Of a stretch of DNA of 22,719 bases, positions 1 through 6,959 are shown piece by piece (position 1 is the first letter of the stretch; every line of letters begins with the position of its first letter). The notes under the pieces are model-generated. The model searched no databases and had not been told where the DNA came from. It worked only from the letters and a program-made list of their open reading frames with translations. This DNA comes from JBEIUL01 sp044356865. Its GTDB lineage: Bacteria; Planctomycetota; Phycisphaerae; Phycisphaerales; SM1A02. The position numbers and the translations under genes are program-made. The stretch covers positions 1 to 22,719 of the forward strand of contig JBIKVN010000020.1 in the NCBI GenBank assembly GCA_044356865.1, in the 5' to 3' direction.

Positions 1-34
1 CACCCAGCCATCGAAGGGCCGCTGCGTTCATCGC

Positions 35-53
35 TGCCGGCCACAGGCCGGCA
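35..53. repeat. Perfect hairpin, 8-bp stem
   Basis: TGCCGGCC at 35-42 pairs perfectly with GGCCGGCA at 46-53 around a 3-nt ACA loop. It is the first of three closely spaced GC-rich hairpins. No T-run follows on either strand, so a simple intrinsic terminator is not obvious. Confidence 0.6.
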
Positions 54-62
54 CTCCATGCA

Positions 63-130
63 CTCCATGCGCCCGGCCCGGGACCGGGCCGTTCGCGCTA
101 TCCGCCGCCGACCGCACGCTGCGCATGGAG
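63..130. repeat. Nested inverted repeat (10-bp arms enclosing an 8-bp hairpin)
   Basis: The outer arms CTCCATGCGC (63-72) and GCGCATGGAG (121-130) are exact reverse complements. They enclose a second perfect stem, CGGCCCGG (74-81) with CCGGGCCG (84-91). The left arm is itself preceded by a partial direct copy, since ACTCCATGC occurs twice in tandem at 53-70. Confidence 0.6.
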
Positions 131-150
131 CGTCGGCCCGCGGCCGACGC
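130..150. repeat. Perfect hairpin, 9-bp stem
   Basis: GCGTCGGCC at 130-138 pairs with GGCCGACGC at 142-150 around a 3-nt CGC loop. It sits about 70 bp past the stop codon of the minus-strand gene that ends at 222. It could serve as a 3'-end hairpin for that transcript, but the sequence after it on the minus strand (TCCATGCG) is not T-rich. Confidence 0.6.
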
Positions 151-221
151 GTGAAGGAGCGGGCGAAGGACTTGACGCCAGACCGCGTTGATTGGCTCTT
201 GCGTCGATCACGGCCGGATCC

Positions 222-1397
222 TCAGCCCTTCCCGCGGCTCGACATCGACACCGTCACGAATCCGCTCGGTACGCCCGCCGGCGTGCCCGCGGTCGGTTGC
301 GCGCCCCACACCGCCGGGTAGAACGGCCAGATCGCCCCTTCCGGGCCGAACCCGTAGCAGAAGGGACACGCCTCGTTGAGGTCGTCGATCGCCCCGAAGC
401 CCGGCCATGGCTTCTTGACGTCGAGCGAACGCAGCGGCCCGCTCCGCATGCCGAGCGGGTCGAACACGACCCAGCCCGCGCCGGGCACGAGGAACTCGCC
501 CCACGAGACGAGGATGGTGTTGGGGCGTCCCGCGGGCCGGTCGATTTCCTTCCACACCGCGATCACCGGCCGGGCGGGAATGCCCGCCGCCCGCAGCGTG
601 GCGACGCACGCGGCGACGAGGTCGTGGCTCGAGCCTTTGGATTCGGAAAGCGCCCGGCCCGCGCCGCCGAGCTTCAGGCCCAGGATCGCCCCCGAACTGT
701 GCCGTACCAGGCCCGAGGTGTCGACGCCGCGGAACGAGGTGCACACCGCCCGCACGAGGTCCTTCGCCGCGAGATACGGGCTCACCTGCCGCAGGCTCTC
801 GCCCGCGGCGGTGCGGACGAGGCCCGCGAAGATCGGGGCGTCGCTCTCGATCGCGGTCTGGGGCTTGAGGAACTCGCGGGCTTCCGCCGGCCACTCCCGC
901 GGCCAGGTCGATCGCGACAGCACCGCCTCGTCGACCGCCGGCGTGAACGACCGCTCACGCCACTTCACCCGCCAGCGCAGCGAGTCGACCGCGAAGTTCC
1001 GCACCGGCACCGTCGCCCACGACTGCCCGAATGGCCGGCCGTCGGCGAGATGCGCCGCGCTCTCGGCCCCGGCGTCGTGGCGGCCGCGCACGAGGACCTC
1101 GGCCTTGAGCGAATTCCGGTCGATCTCGGCGGTGGCCATGGTCGGCACGAGCGGCAGCACGAAATCGGCCGAGGCGGTGACCGGCCAGGGATCGACGATC
1201 GGCGCCGTGATGTAGGGCGAGAGCGCGACCTCGAAGGTCACCTCGAAGAGCTGCGGGTCCTCGCGGCGGATGCCCGCGGCGAGCGGCAGGGGCGCGGCCT
1301 GGCCGGGCATGCCGAAGGGGACAAGCGGCGCCGCCGCCCCCGCGAACAGCATCCGGCACGCCTCGCGCCGCGTGCAGCCGTCGGCCGGCCCGTTCAC
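222..1397 (-). CDS. Tat-exported transglutaminase-fold protein, probably catalytically inactive
   Basis: The 391-residue product starts with a twin-arginine-like signal (TRREACRML followed by an Ala-rich hydrophobic stretch), so export across the inner membrane is predicted. The C-terminal half has the skeleton of a transglutaminase-like core: a helix ending LRAAGIPARPV (about residues 268-278), then SWGEFLVPGAGWVVFDP (298-314). In active members the helix begins with the catalytic Cys and the next strand starts with His. Here, by my hand alignment, those positions are Ser257 (in GSSHDL) and Val297, while the Asp of the FDP motif (Asp313) is kept. Loss of two triad residues argues for a binding or structural role. 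The start is a GTG that overlaps the mlaE stop as GTGA, so translation is likely coupled to the permease gene. The partner or substrate is unknown. Confidence 0.75.
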   Translation of the reverse strand: MNGPADGCTRREACRMLFAGAAAPLVPFGMPGQAAPLPLAAGIRREDPQLFEVTFEVALSPYITAPIVDPWPVTASADFVLPLVPTMATAEIDRNSLKAEVLVRGRHDAGAESAAHLADGRPFGQSWATVPVRNFAVDSLRWRVKWRERSFTPAVDEAVLSRSTWPREWPAEAREFLKPQTAIESDAPIFAGLVRTAAGESLRQVSPYLAAKDLVRAVCTSFRGVDTSGLVRHSSGAILGLKLGGAGRALSESKGSSHDLVAACVATLRAAGIPARPVIAVWKEIDRPAGRPNTILVSWGEFLVPGAGWVVFDPLGMRSGPLRSLDVKKPWPGFGAIDDLNEACPFCYGFGPEGAIWPFYPAVWGAQPTAGTPAGVPSGFVTVSMSSRGKG

Positions 1398-2263
1398 GTG
1401 AGGAGACTCGCGGCGCTCGCCGGGAAGAGCCAGCGCTGCAGGTCATTCAGCAGCTGGGCGATGACGAGGTTCACGATGATGATCGCGATGAAGCTCATCA
1501 CGAAGCTCTCGGTGGTGGCCTTGCCGACGCCGGTCGCGCCGGCCGCGCAGTTGAAGCCCTTGTAGCAGGAGATGAGCCCGATGCAGAGGCCGAAGAAGAC
1601 CGCCTTCACCAGGCCGGTGAACGGTTCCCACCAGGTCACGAACAGGGCGGTGAAGTGCCAGTAGTCGGGGCTCGAGATCCCGTTGATCTTGACCGAGACG
1701 AACCACGAGCCCCAACTGCCGAGGAGGTCGGAGTAGACGGTCATGAGCGGCGTCATCAGCACGCACGCCATCACCCGCGGCGCGACCAGGGTCCGGATCG
1801 GATCGGCGCCCATCGCCCGCATCGCGTCGAGCTGCTCGGTCACCTTCATCGATCCGAGCTCGGCCGCGAGGGCCCCGCCGACCCGGCCGGCCAGCATGAC
1901 CGCAGCCAGCACCGGCCCGATCTGCTTGGTGACCGCGGCGTTGATGATCCCGCCCATGCGGGACTCCTGGCCGATCTCGGCGAACTGGTAGTAGCCCTCG
2001 AGGGCCAGGATCATGCCGATGAAGAGGCCGACGATCGCGACGACCGGGACGCTCTGGGTGCCGACGCGGTAGAGCTGCGGCCCGATCTGCCGCCAGGCGA
2101 GCCAGCTGGCGGGCTGGAAGGCGATCCAACGGAAGGCGTCGCGGGCGAAGGTCGCGAACCGGCCGAAGCCGGCGATCGCGAACAGCACCTGCTGCCCGAG
2201 GCTCTCGATCGCCGAGACCACGCCGGTCACCGTCACCGATTCGCTGTCGCCGCGTGAGGCCAT
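1394..2263 (-). CDS. mlaE: MlaE-family ABC transporter permease
   Basis: The 289-residue protein belongs to the MlaE permease family, the inner-membrane part of MCE-type phospholipid transporters acting between inner and outer membrane. It shows five to six hydrophobic segments (for example VPVVAIVGLFIGMILAL and the C-terminal SFIAIIIVNLVIAQLL). It also carries the family hallmark ELGSMKVTEQLDAMRAMG near residues 134-151, the cytoplasmic coupling region that contacts the ATPase. No ATPase (MlaF) or MCE protein (MlaD) gene is next to it in the window; the only co-transcribed neighbour is the transglutaminase-fold gene, with which it shares a GTGA overlap. There is no Shine-Dalgarno sequence. 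The ATG is preceded by TAGCAT exactly 6 nt upstream, which suggests a leaderless transcript. The terminator of the upstream gene separates it from the dockerin-like protein. Confidence 0.9.
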   Translation of the reverse strand: MASRGDSESVTVTGVVSAIESLGQQVLFAIAGFGRFATFARDAFRWIAFQPASWLAWRQIGPQLYRVGTQSVPVVAIVGLFIGMILALEGYYQFAEIGQESRMGGIINAAVTKQIGPVLAAVMLAGRVGGALAAELGSMKVTEQLDAMRAMGADPIRTLVAPRVMACVLMTPLMTVYSDLLGSWGSWFVSVKINGISSPDYWHFTALFVTWWEPFTGLVKAVFFGLCIGLISCYKGFNCAAGATGVGKATTESFVMSFIAIIIVNLVIAQLLNDLQRWLFPASAASLLT

Positions 2264-2269
2264 GGCGTC

Positions 2270-2275
2270 ATGCTA
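2270..2275 (-). promoter_or_regulatory. Putative -10 box of mlaE (leaderless type)
   Basis: TAGCAT on the minus strand lies exactly 6 nt before the mlaE ATG at 2263, so transcription could start at or near the A of the ATG. No matching -35 element is seen. The call rests on the TAnnnT pattern and on the same spacing before two other genes in the window. Confidence 0.45.
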
Positions 2276-2306
2276 ACGGCGGCGGCCCCGACGGCGGCGC
2301 AGGAAA

Positions 2307-2334
2307 GCGGCGGGCCCCGCGAAGAGCCCGCCGC
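2307..2334 (-). terminator. Intrinsic terminator after the dockerin-like protein gene
   Basis: A perfect 9-bp stem (GCGGCGGGC at 2307-2315 with GCCCGCCGC at 2326-2334) has a 10-nt loop. On the minus strand it is followed by TTTCCTG, a short T-run. It lies 35 bp after the stop codon of the 1016-residue gene and before the mlaE start, so the two genes are probably separate transcription units. Confidence 0.65.
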
Positions 2335-2369
2335 CATGGTTCAGGTCGGACCGGCCGATCGGCACCGGT

Positions 2370-5300
2370 TCAGTCGCACGGCCCCCAGCCGCTGAGGAGG
2401 ACCGTGAGGTCGCTCGCCCCGACGATGCCGTCGCCATCGAGGTCGGCCGGTCCCGGTCCGCCCCACGCCCCAAGCAGGATCGCGAGATCGGGCGCCCCGA
2501 CGATGCCGTCGTTGTTCAGATCGCCCGGGCAGACCGCCCCGTAGTTGCAGTCGGCGTTCGGAAGGCCAGGGGAGTCGTCGCCGAGCGTCGGATCGAAGTT
2601 CCCGACGGTGAGGATCTCGGTCGTCGGGCAGTACTTCACGTGGCTCGCCACGAAGGTGCCCGCGGGCCCCGCCCGGTTCTCGGAGTAGACCCAGTCGCCG
2701 GTCCCGGTCGGCGGGACCTGCGTCCCGACGAGGGCGAAGTCGTGGATGATCACGTCCCACGGCGTCAGGTCGAGCGTGCCGTCGTCGTTGGTGTCGAGGT
2801 CCTGGTCGATCGCCCCGGTGAACCCGAACACCAGCAGGAAGGTCACGTTGTCCGAGTTCTCGAACGCGGTGCTCGACGGACAAATGAGGTCGGGTAGGGC
2901 CCCGCCGAGGGTGAAGGTCGACTTCGCGGCGAGGAAGAACCCGTCGGCCGGGATCACGCTGCCGGTCAGCGGCACGACCGTCTCGATCACGCCCGAGCCC
3001 TGCACGGCGAGGCCGTCGCCGATGATGATCAGCGTCGCGCCGTTGAGCTCGGTGCCGGGGGCCCCGGAGAGCTCGAAGTACTCGTCGTTGTCGGCCCCGA
3101 TCTGGTCGGTGCGGACCTCGCTCATGAAGACGACGGGCACCGTGGTCGGATAGCAGGTCGACTGGGCTTCCTTCACGCAGGCGGCGTCCCAGGCCGTCTC
3201 GCAGCAGGAAGGGTCGATCACGCACACCGACTCGCAGCAGGACTCGTCCGAGCAGCCTCCCGCCGCGTGGGCGGTCAGGCAGTCCGGCCCCGTGCCGCAG
3301 ACCGGTGGCTCGGGGCAGGCCGGGTTCGCGGCCCCGGGGGTGTCTTCCGCGACGGTCTCGAAGACGCCCGCGGTCCAGGTGCCCTCGGGCACGCAACGGA
3401 AGGCGTGGGCGGCCGGGAACTCGCCGAGGGTCGGGATCACCGCCTCGTCGTATCCGCAGAAGAGATCGTCGCCCCGCATCGTGAGCCCGCTGAGGACGGT
3501 GCCCCACGGCGTGACGTCGGGCGTGCAGTCGTTGTCGGTGTCGATGTCCTGGTTGATGAAGCCGATGAAATCCGACACCACGAGAATCGTCGAGGTCCGG
3601 TTCTCGATGAAGTTGAGGTTGCTCGCGACGAGGTCGGGCGAGCCCATGGTGAAGGTGCTCTCGGCGAGCACGAGGTAGCCGTCGGCCGGCACGATGCCTC
3701 CGCGGAGCGGCGAGGCCGAGACGATCCGACCGTCGGTGTCGCCGGGGGCGCCCGCGACCTGGAGGACCCAGAGGCCGGTGGTGCTCGTTCCGGGCTCCGC
3801 CCACAACTCGACGTACTCGTCGTTGTCGGGGCCGCTCTGGCCGGTGCGGACCTCGTTCAGCCGGAACACGGGCAAGCTCGCGGACGTCGAGAAGAGGCTG
3901 ACCGCGGCGTTCACGCACTCCTGGTCCCAGCCGACGTCGCAGCAGGTCGGGTCGGCGACGCAGATCGTGCCGCACACCTCGGCGATGTCGCAGCCGCCGT
4001 TCGCGTGGACCGTGAAGCAGCTGCCCGCGATCGTGCTGCCGCAGAAAGAGCAATCGAGGTTCGGGGCGCCGGGCGTGTCGGTCACGCCGGTCGCGAACGA
4101 GCCGACCTTCCAGGCGTCGACGTTCGGGCAGAGGTAGGCGTGACCCGGGACGAACGCCCCGTCGGGCCCGACGCGGGTCGTCGAGTAGACGTAGTCGCCG
4201 CCCGCGGGCGGAAGGGTCGCGGTCACCATCGCGACATCGTCGACGATCGCCTCCCACGGGATGAGGTCGAGGACGCCGTCGTCGTTCGTGTCGAGGTCCT
4301 GGTTGTTCGAGCCGGTGAAGCCGCGCACGAGCAGGTGGGTGACGTTGTCGCCGTTCTCGAAGTTCAGGCCGGTCGCGCCGACCACGAGATTCGGGATCGC
4401 CCCGCCCAGCGTGAAGGTCGATTCGGCGACGAGGAAGTGCTCGTCCGCGGGAATCACCTGGCCGTCGAGGCTCACGATCGCCTCGATCACGCCCGAGCCG
4501 CCGGCGCCGTCACCGATCACGAGGTAGGTGAGCCCATCGAGCGAGGTGCCGGCCGGCGCCTTCAACTCGAAGTACTCGTCGTTGTCCGCGCCGGGCATGT
4601 CGATGCGGATCTCGCTGATCACCGGATCGACCGGGCCGAGGCCGCACTCAGGATTGGCCGCCCCGGCGGTGTCCTCGCCGGCCAGCGGATCGGCCGGGCC
4701 GAACGCCCACTCGGGCCCGTCGGCGCAGAGGTACGCGTGGGCCGGGGCCGTCGGGCCGTCGGGACCGACGAGCGTGGGCGTGTAGACGAAGTTCCCGACG
4801 ACGCCGTCGGGATTCAGCACGGCCATGAGCCCGATGCCGGAGAGGATCTCGCTCCAGGGGGTCAGGTCGAGCGTACCGTCGTCGTTGGTGTCGAGGTCCT
4901 GGCCGACGCTGCCCGTGAAGTTCATGACCAGGAGGTGCGTGACGTTGTCGTTGTCCTCGAAGTTGAGGTTCGTCACGAAATCGGGCGTCCCGAGCGAGAA
5001 CGCTCCCTCGGCCACGACGAGGAAACCGTCCTCGGGAATCACCAGCCCCGAGAGGTCGATCGCGGCCTCGATCGTGCCGTTGCCCTCGGGCGGCACGGCG
5101 CCGTCGTCATCGCCGATCACGAGGTACCAGACCCCGTCCAGGCTCGTGCCCGGCACGCCCTTCAGTTCGAAGTACTCGTCGAGGTCGGGGCCGGGCTGGC
5201 CGGTGCGGATCTCGTTGATGCTGGCCACAGCCGCCAGCGGAAGCCGCATGACCGGCGTTTCGTCTCGCTCGCGTTCGACCGAGACCGGTTCGGCCGCGAT

Positions 5301-5420
5301 CGCTGCGGGCTTTGCCTTCGACTGGGCGAGCGCCGACGGTGCGAGGGCGACCGCGAGAGCGATCGACGGGACCAGCGCGGACGAACCGCGCCGACGGAGG
5401 GCGGAGAGGGTGTGGTTCAT
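2370..5420 (-). CDS. Large secreted repeat protein: four lamin-tail-like modules, two Cys-rich modules, dockerin-like C-terminus
   Basis: The 1016-residue protein has a signal peptide (hydrophobic core to about residue 30, predicted cut after SALA32). Four related modules begin near residues 68, 267, 520 and 765. Each opens with a pattern like (I/L)(N/S)E(I/V)RT..xGxDxDEYxEL followed by PGT.L.G...(V/I)IG, which resembles lamin-tail (LTD) domains. Each module also holds an internal D.DTNDDGxLDLxPW loop that looks like a calcium-binding DxNxDG site; module 3 has a degenerate copy with Cys in place of Gly. Cys-rich inserts at about 453-507 and 702-758 share DPxCCxxxWDxxCV. The C-terminus (about 967-1016) has two DLNNDGIVG/DLDGDGIVG repeats of dockerin type I style, which is common in planctomycete secreted proteins. 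The role is probably extracellular or surface-associated; the partner is unknown. A lone -10-like box sits about 150 bp upstream. Confidence 0.85.
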   Translation of the reverse strand: MNHTLSALRRRGSSALVPSIALAVALAPSALAQSKAKPAAIAAEPVSVERERDETPVMRLPLAAVASINEIRTGQPGPDLDEYFELKGVPGTSLDGVWYLVIGDDDGAVPPEGNGTIEAAIDLSGLVIPEDGFLVVAEGAFSLGTPDFVTNLNFEDNDNVTHLLVMNFTGSVGQDLDTNDDGTLDLTPWSEILSGIGLMAVLNPDGVVGNFVYTPTLVGPDGPTAPAHAYLCADGPEWAFGPADPLAGEDTAGAANPECGLGPVDPVISEIRIDMPGADNDEYFELKAPAGTSLDGLTYLVIGDGAGGSGVIEAIVSLDGQVIPADEHFLVAESTFTLGGAIPNLVVGATGLNFENGDNVTHLLVRGFTGSNNQDLDTNDDGVLDLIPWEAIVDDVAMVTATLPPAGGDYVYSTTRVGPDGAFVPGHAYLCPNVDAWKVGSFATGVTDTPGAPNLDCSFCGSTIAGSCFTVHANGGCDIAEVCGTICVADPTCCDVGWDQECVNAAVSLFSTSASLPVFRLNEVRTGQSGPDNDEYVELWAEPGTSTTGLWVLQVAGAPGDTDGRIVSASPLRGGIVPADGYLVLAESTFTMGSPDLVASNLNFIENRTSTILVVSDFIGFINQDIDTDNDCTPDVTPWGTVLSGLTMRGDDLFCGYDEAVIPTLGEFPAAHAFRCVPEGTWTAGVFETVAEDTPGAANPACPEPPVCGTGPDCLTAHAAGGCSDESCCESVCVIDPSCCETAWDAACVKEAQSTCYPTTVPVVFMSEVRTDQIGADNDEYFELSGAPGTELNGATLIIIGDGLAVQGSGVIETVVPLTGSVIPADGFFLAAKSTFTLGGALPDLICPSSTAFENSDNVTFLLVFGFTGAIDQDLDTNDDGTLDLTPWDVIIHDFALVGTQVPPTGTGDWVYSENRAGPAGTFVASHVKYCPTTEILTVGNFDPTLGDDSPGLPNADCNYGAVCPGDLNNDGIVGAPDLAILLGAWGGPGPADLDGDGIVGASDLTVLLSGWGPCD

Positions 5421-5571
5421 GGGAAGGGGAGCTGGGAAGTGCGGATCTCGGGCTCGGCCTCGACCCCTGCGGGAGCGTCGGAGGACTACCGGAGGAAGGC
5501 CGCAGGCCGGGACGAGTCAAGACTCCCGGCGTTGCCGCGCTTTCTCCGCTCCTCAGGATCAGGCCGGGTCG

Positions 5572-5577
5572 AGTGTA
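5572..5577 (-). promoter_or_regulatory. Putative -10 box for the dockerin-like protein gene
   Basis: TACACT within GCGTACACTC on the minus strand (5571-5580) is identical over 10 bases to the box upstream of the OmpA-like gene. It would give a 5' leader of about 145 nt. A weak TTCGGT lies 17 bp further upstream. The shared block is the main support. Confidence 0.4.
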
Positions 5578-5700
5578 CGCTGAGGTTGGGGGAAACCGAA
5601 CCGGAAAACCCCATCCAAACCGATTCCAGACGGGGAGGCCGCACAACGCGGACCCAAGCCGTCGGGTTCGTCGCCTGAGGTTCCCGGGCGTGAAATCGAT

Positions 5701-5760
5701 CCGGAAATGGAAGAGGGCCGCCCCATGCGGAGCGGCCCTCGGATGGCAACCCGTTTCCGG
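5701..5760 (-). terminator. Terminator of the ompA-like gene inside a larger inverted repeat
   Basis: The core is a perfect 9-bp stem, GAGGGCCGC at 5713-5721 with GCGGCCCTC at 5732-5740 and a 10-nt loop, followed on the minus strand by TTCCATTTCC. Outside it, CCGGAAA (5701-5707) and TTTCCGG (5754-5760) form a second exact pair that encloses the whole structure. It lies about 50-110 bp past the OmpA-like gene stop. Confidence 0.65.
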
Positions 5761-5790
5761 ACGGTGACCTCGATCACCGATCGACTCGGC

Positions 5791-5812
5791 AGCCCTGACT
5801 CAGCCCTGACTC
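5791..5812. repeat. 11-bp tandem duplication across the ompA-like stop codon
   Basis: AGCCCTGACTC occurs twice without a gap (5791-5801 and 5802-5812), followed by A at 5813. The duplication includes most of the stop codon, so the minus strand reads TGA, GTCAGGGC, TGA. It looks like a recent replication-slippage event with no effect on the protein. Confidence 0.8.
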
Positions 5813-6692
5813 ACTTGGTCGGCTCGTCGGTCACCGACGCGGTCGCGGCGGGCACGGTCTTCGCCCCGCCCGGCGCCGGCGCGCCGCTCGGCAGGTCCTT
5901 GCCGAAGGTGCCGGCGACCGAGGTGGTGAGCGGCGAGAGATAGAGCTCGACGCGCCGGTTCTCGCGCGAGCCGCCCGAGGCGTTCGCGGCGATCGGGCGG
6001 TATTCGCCGTAGCCGGCCACCTGGAACCGCGGGGCCGAGACGCCGTCGCGCACGAGCTGGTCGCGGACGCTGATGGCCCGGTGGGCCGAGAGGTACATGT
6101 TCGACGGGTGCTGCTGGCGGGTGGCCGGCCGCGAGATCGGGACATTGTCGGTGTGGCCGACGACCTTGATCTCGAGGTTCGAAGCCGCCGACGAGTTGAG
6201 GACCGGGGCGATCTTCGCGAGCACCTCGTTCGCCCTCGAGGTGAGTTGCGCGGAACCCGAGTCGAAGGTCACGTCGCTCTTGAAGCGGAGCATGCCCTTC
6301 GCCGCGTCGAACTCGAAGATCTCGGGGTAGTCGTTCGCGATGTCGCCGAGGGCGATCTCGATCTCGCGGGGCAGCGGGCTCTCGAGGTCGTTGATCTTCT
6401 TCAGCAGTTCCTCGTAGCGGGCCCGCATCGCGTCGAGGTCGCCGCCCTCGCCGCCGAGCGAGGCTCGCATCGCCTCGAGGTCGGCCGCGGCCTCGGCGAG
6501 CTTGCGGCGGAGTTCCTGTTCGTTCGTGCGGCTCTCGTCGAGATCCGACTGCAGCGTGAGGACCTGCTGCTCCTTGCTGCGGTAGCTCGTGAGCAGGTCG
6601 TCGTATTTGGCCTGCGGGACGCAACCGGCAAGCGTGGCGAGGCCCGTCGCGAGGGCGACGGTGCGGAGGACGGCGGGGATCGGTCGGGGCAT
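5811..6692 (-). CDS. OmpA/Pal-type peptidoglycan-binding lipoprotein with coiled coil
   Basis: The 293-residue product has a lipoprotein signal with lipobox LAGC (Cys24). A charged heptad-like coiled coil follows (about residues 30-105, with many E/L/R residues). The C-terminal OmpA domain shows VGHTDNVPI, then YLSAHRAISVRDQL, GYGEYRP and NRRVELYL, which include the Asp and Arg that bind the diaminopimelate of peptidoglycan in this family. It should tether a membrane to peptidoglycan; the DAP-type MurE encoded nearby fits this. A low-complexity Ala/Pro/Thr tail ends the protein. The start is supported by AAGGAAG about 8 nt before the ATG. It is a single-gene unit: a putative promoter at 6824-6829, a 5' hairpin and a terminator at 5701-5760. 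Which OmpA-family member (Pal, MotB-like or other) cannot be told. Confidence 0.9.
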   Translation of the reverse strand: MPRPIPAVLRTVALATGLATLAGCVPQAKYDDLLTSYRSKEQQVLTLQSDLDESRTNEQELRRKLAEAAADLEAMRASLGGEGGDLDAMRARYEELLKKINDLESPLPREIEIALGDIANDYPEIFEFDAAKGMLRFKSDVTFDSGSAQLTSRANEVLAKIAPVLNSSAASNLEIKVVGHTDNVPISRPATRQQHPSNMYLSAHRAISVRDQLVRDGVSAPRFQVAGYGEYRPIAANASGGSRENRRVELYLSPLTTSVAGTFGKDLPSGAPAPGGAKTVPAATASVTDEPTK

Positions 6693-6795
6693 GGTGGTTC
6701 TTCCTTGAAGGGTTCTTCCGGCGCCGCGACGGCGCGGCGTTCGAGTCGGTCACGGCTTCGAGCGGAAAGGACGGCGAATCCGTTCGTCGTCCGGT

Positions 6796-6816
6796 CGTCT
6801 CGGGGTGATCGAGACG
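6796..6816 (-). promoter_or_regulatory. Hairpin at the predicted 5' end of the ompA-like mRNA
   Basis: CGTCTCG (6796-6802) and CGAGACG (6810-6816) form a perfect 7-bp inverted repeat with a 7-nt spacer. It begins 7 bp past the TACACT box, so it would be the first structure in the transcript. It may stabilise the 5' end or act as an operator. Confidence 0.4.
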
Positions 6817-6823
6817 GGGGCGG

Positions 6824-6829
6824 AGTGTA
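6824..6829 (-). promoter_or_regulatory. Putative -10 box of the ompA-like gene
   Basis: TACACT on the minus strand lies inside GCGTACACTCCG (6821-6832), nearly identical to blocks before the dockerin-like and PBP2 genes. It would give a leader of about 125 nt. A CTTCCG lies 17 bp upstream, a poor -35 match. Confidence 0.45.
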
Positions 6830-6959
6830 CGCAAAATCTGCCGGTGCGGAAGGTGTCGCGGGCATTCTCGCGGCGGTGGGAGTCCGACCGGACAGCCTTT
6901 CCACAGGGCCGGCCCCACGGGGCGGTCGAGCCGCTCGGGGCGCCGGTCGGGGTGGGCCC

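Larger units (their letters stand above)
1..221. other. Non-coding stretch at left edge with a cluster of hairpins
   Basis: No convincing gene was found on either strand; the short open frames here are low-complexity Arg/Pro/Ala shadows. The stretch is instead packed with perfect inverted repeats. One is an 8-bp stem at 35-42/46-53 with a 3-nt loop, one an 8-bp stem at 74-81/84-91 and one a 9-bp stem at 130-138/142-150. A 10-bp pair of arms, CTCCATGCGC at 63-72 and its reverse complement at 121-130, encloses the second hairpin. The stretch lies just downstream of the transglutaminase-fold gene on the minus strand, so one hairpin may end that transcript, although none is followed by a clear T-run on that strand. 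Confidence 0.6.
5421..5810. other. Intergenic region between ompA-like gene and dockerin-like protein gene
   Basis: This 390-bp stretch lies between two minus-strand genes. It contains a terminator hairpin for the OmpA-like gene (5713-5740), a longer outer inverted repeat around it (5701-5760), and a TACACT box at 5572-5577 that may drive the dockerin-like protein gene with a leader of about 145 nt. Short open frames on the minus strand here are rich in Arg and Pro, lack ribosome binding sites and were not called. Confidence 0.6.

Noticed and set aside
192..1565. Plus-strand open frame antisense to the transglutaminase-fold gene
   Set aside because: It is dominated by Arg, His, Ala and Pro and crosses the coupled GTGA junction of two real minus-strand genes.
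3267..5678. Plus-strand open frame (803 codons) antisense to the dockerin-like protein gene
   Set aside because: The repeats in it mirror the repeats of the real gene, and it has no signal peptide or domain of its own.
5486..5777. Short minus-strand open frames in the ompA-like/dockerin-like intergenic region
   Set aside because: They overlap a terminator hairpin, lack ribosome binding sites and have no family resemblance.
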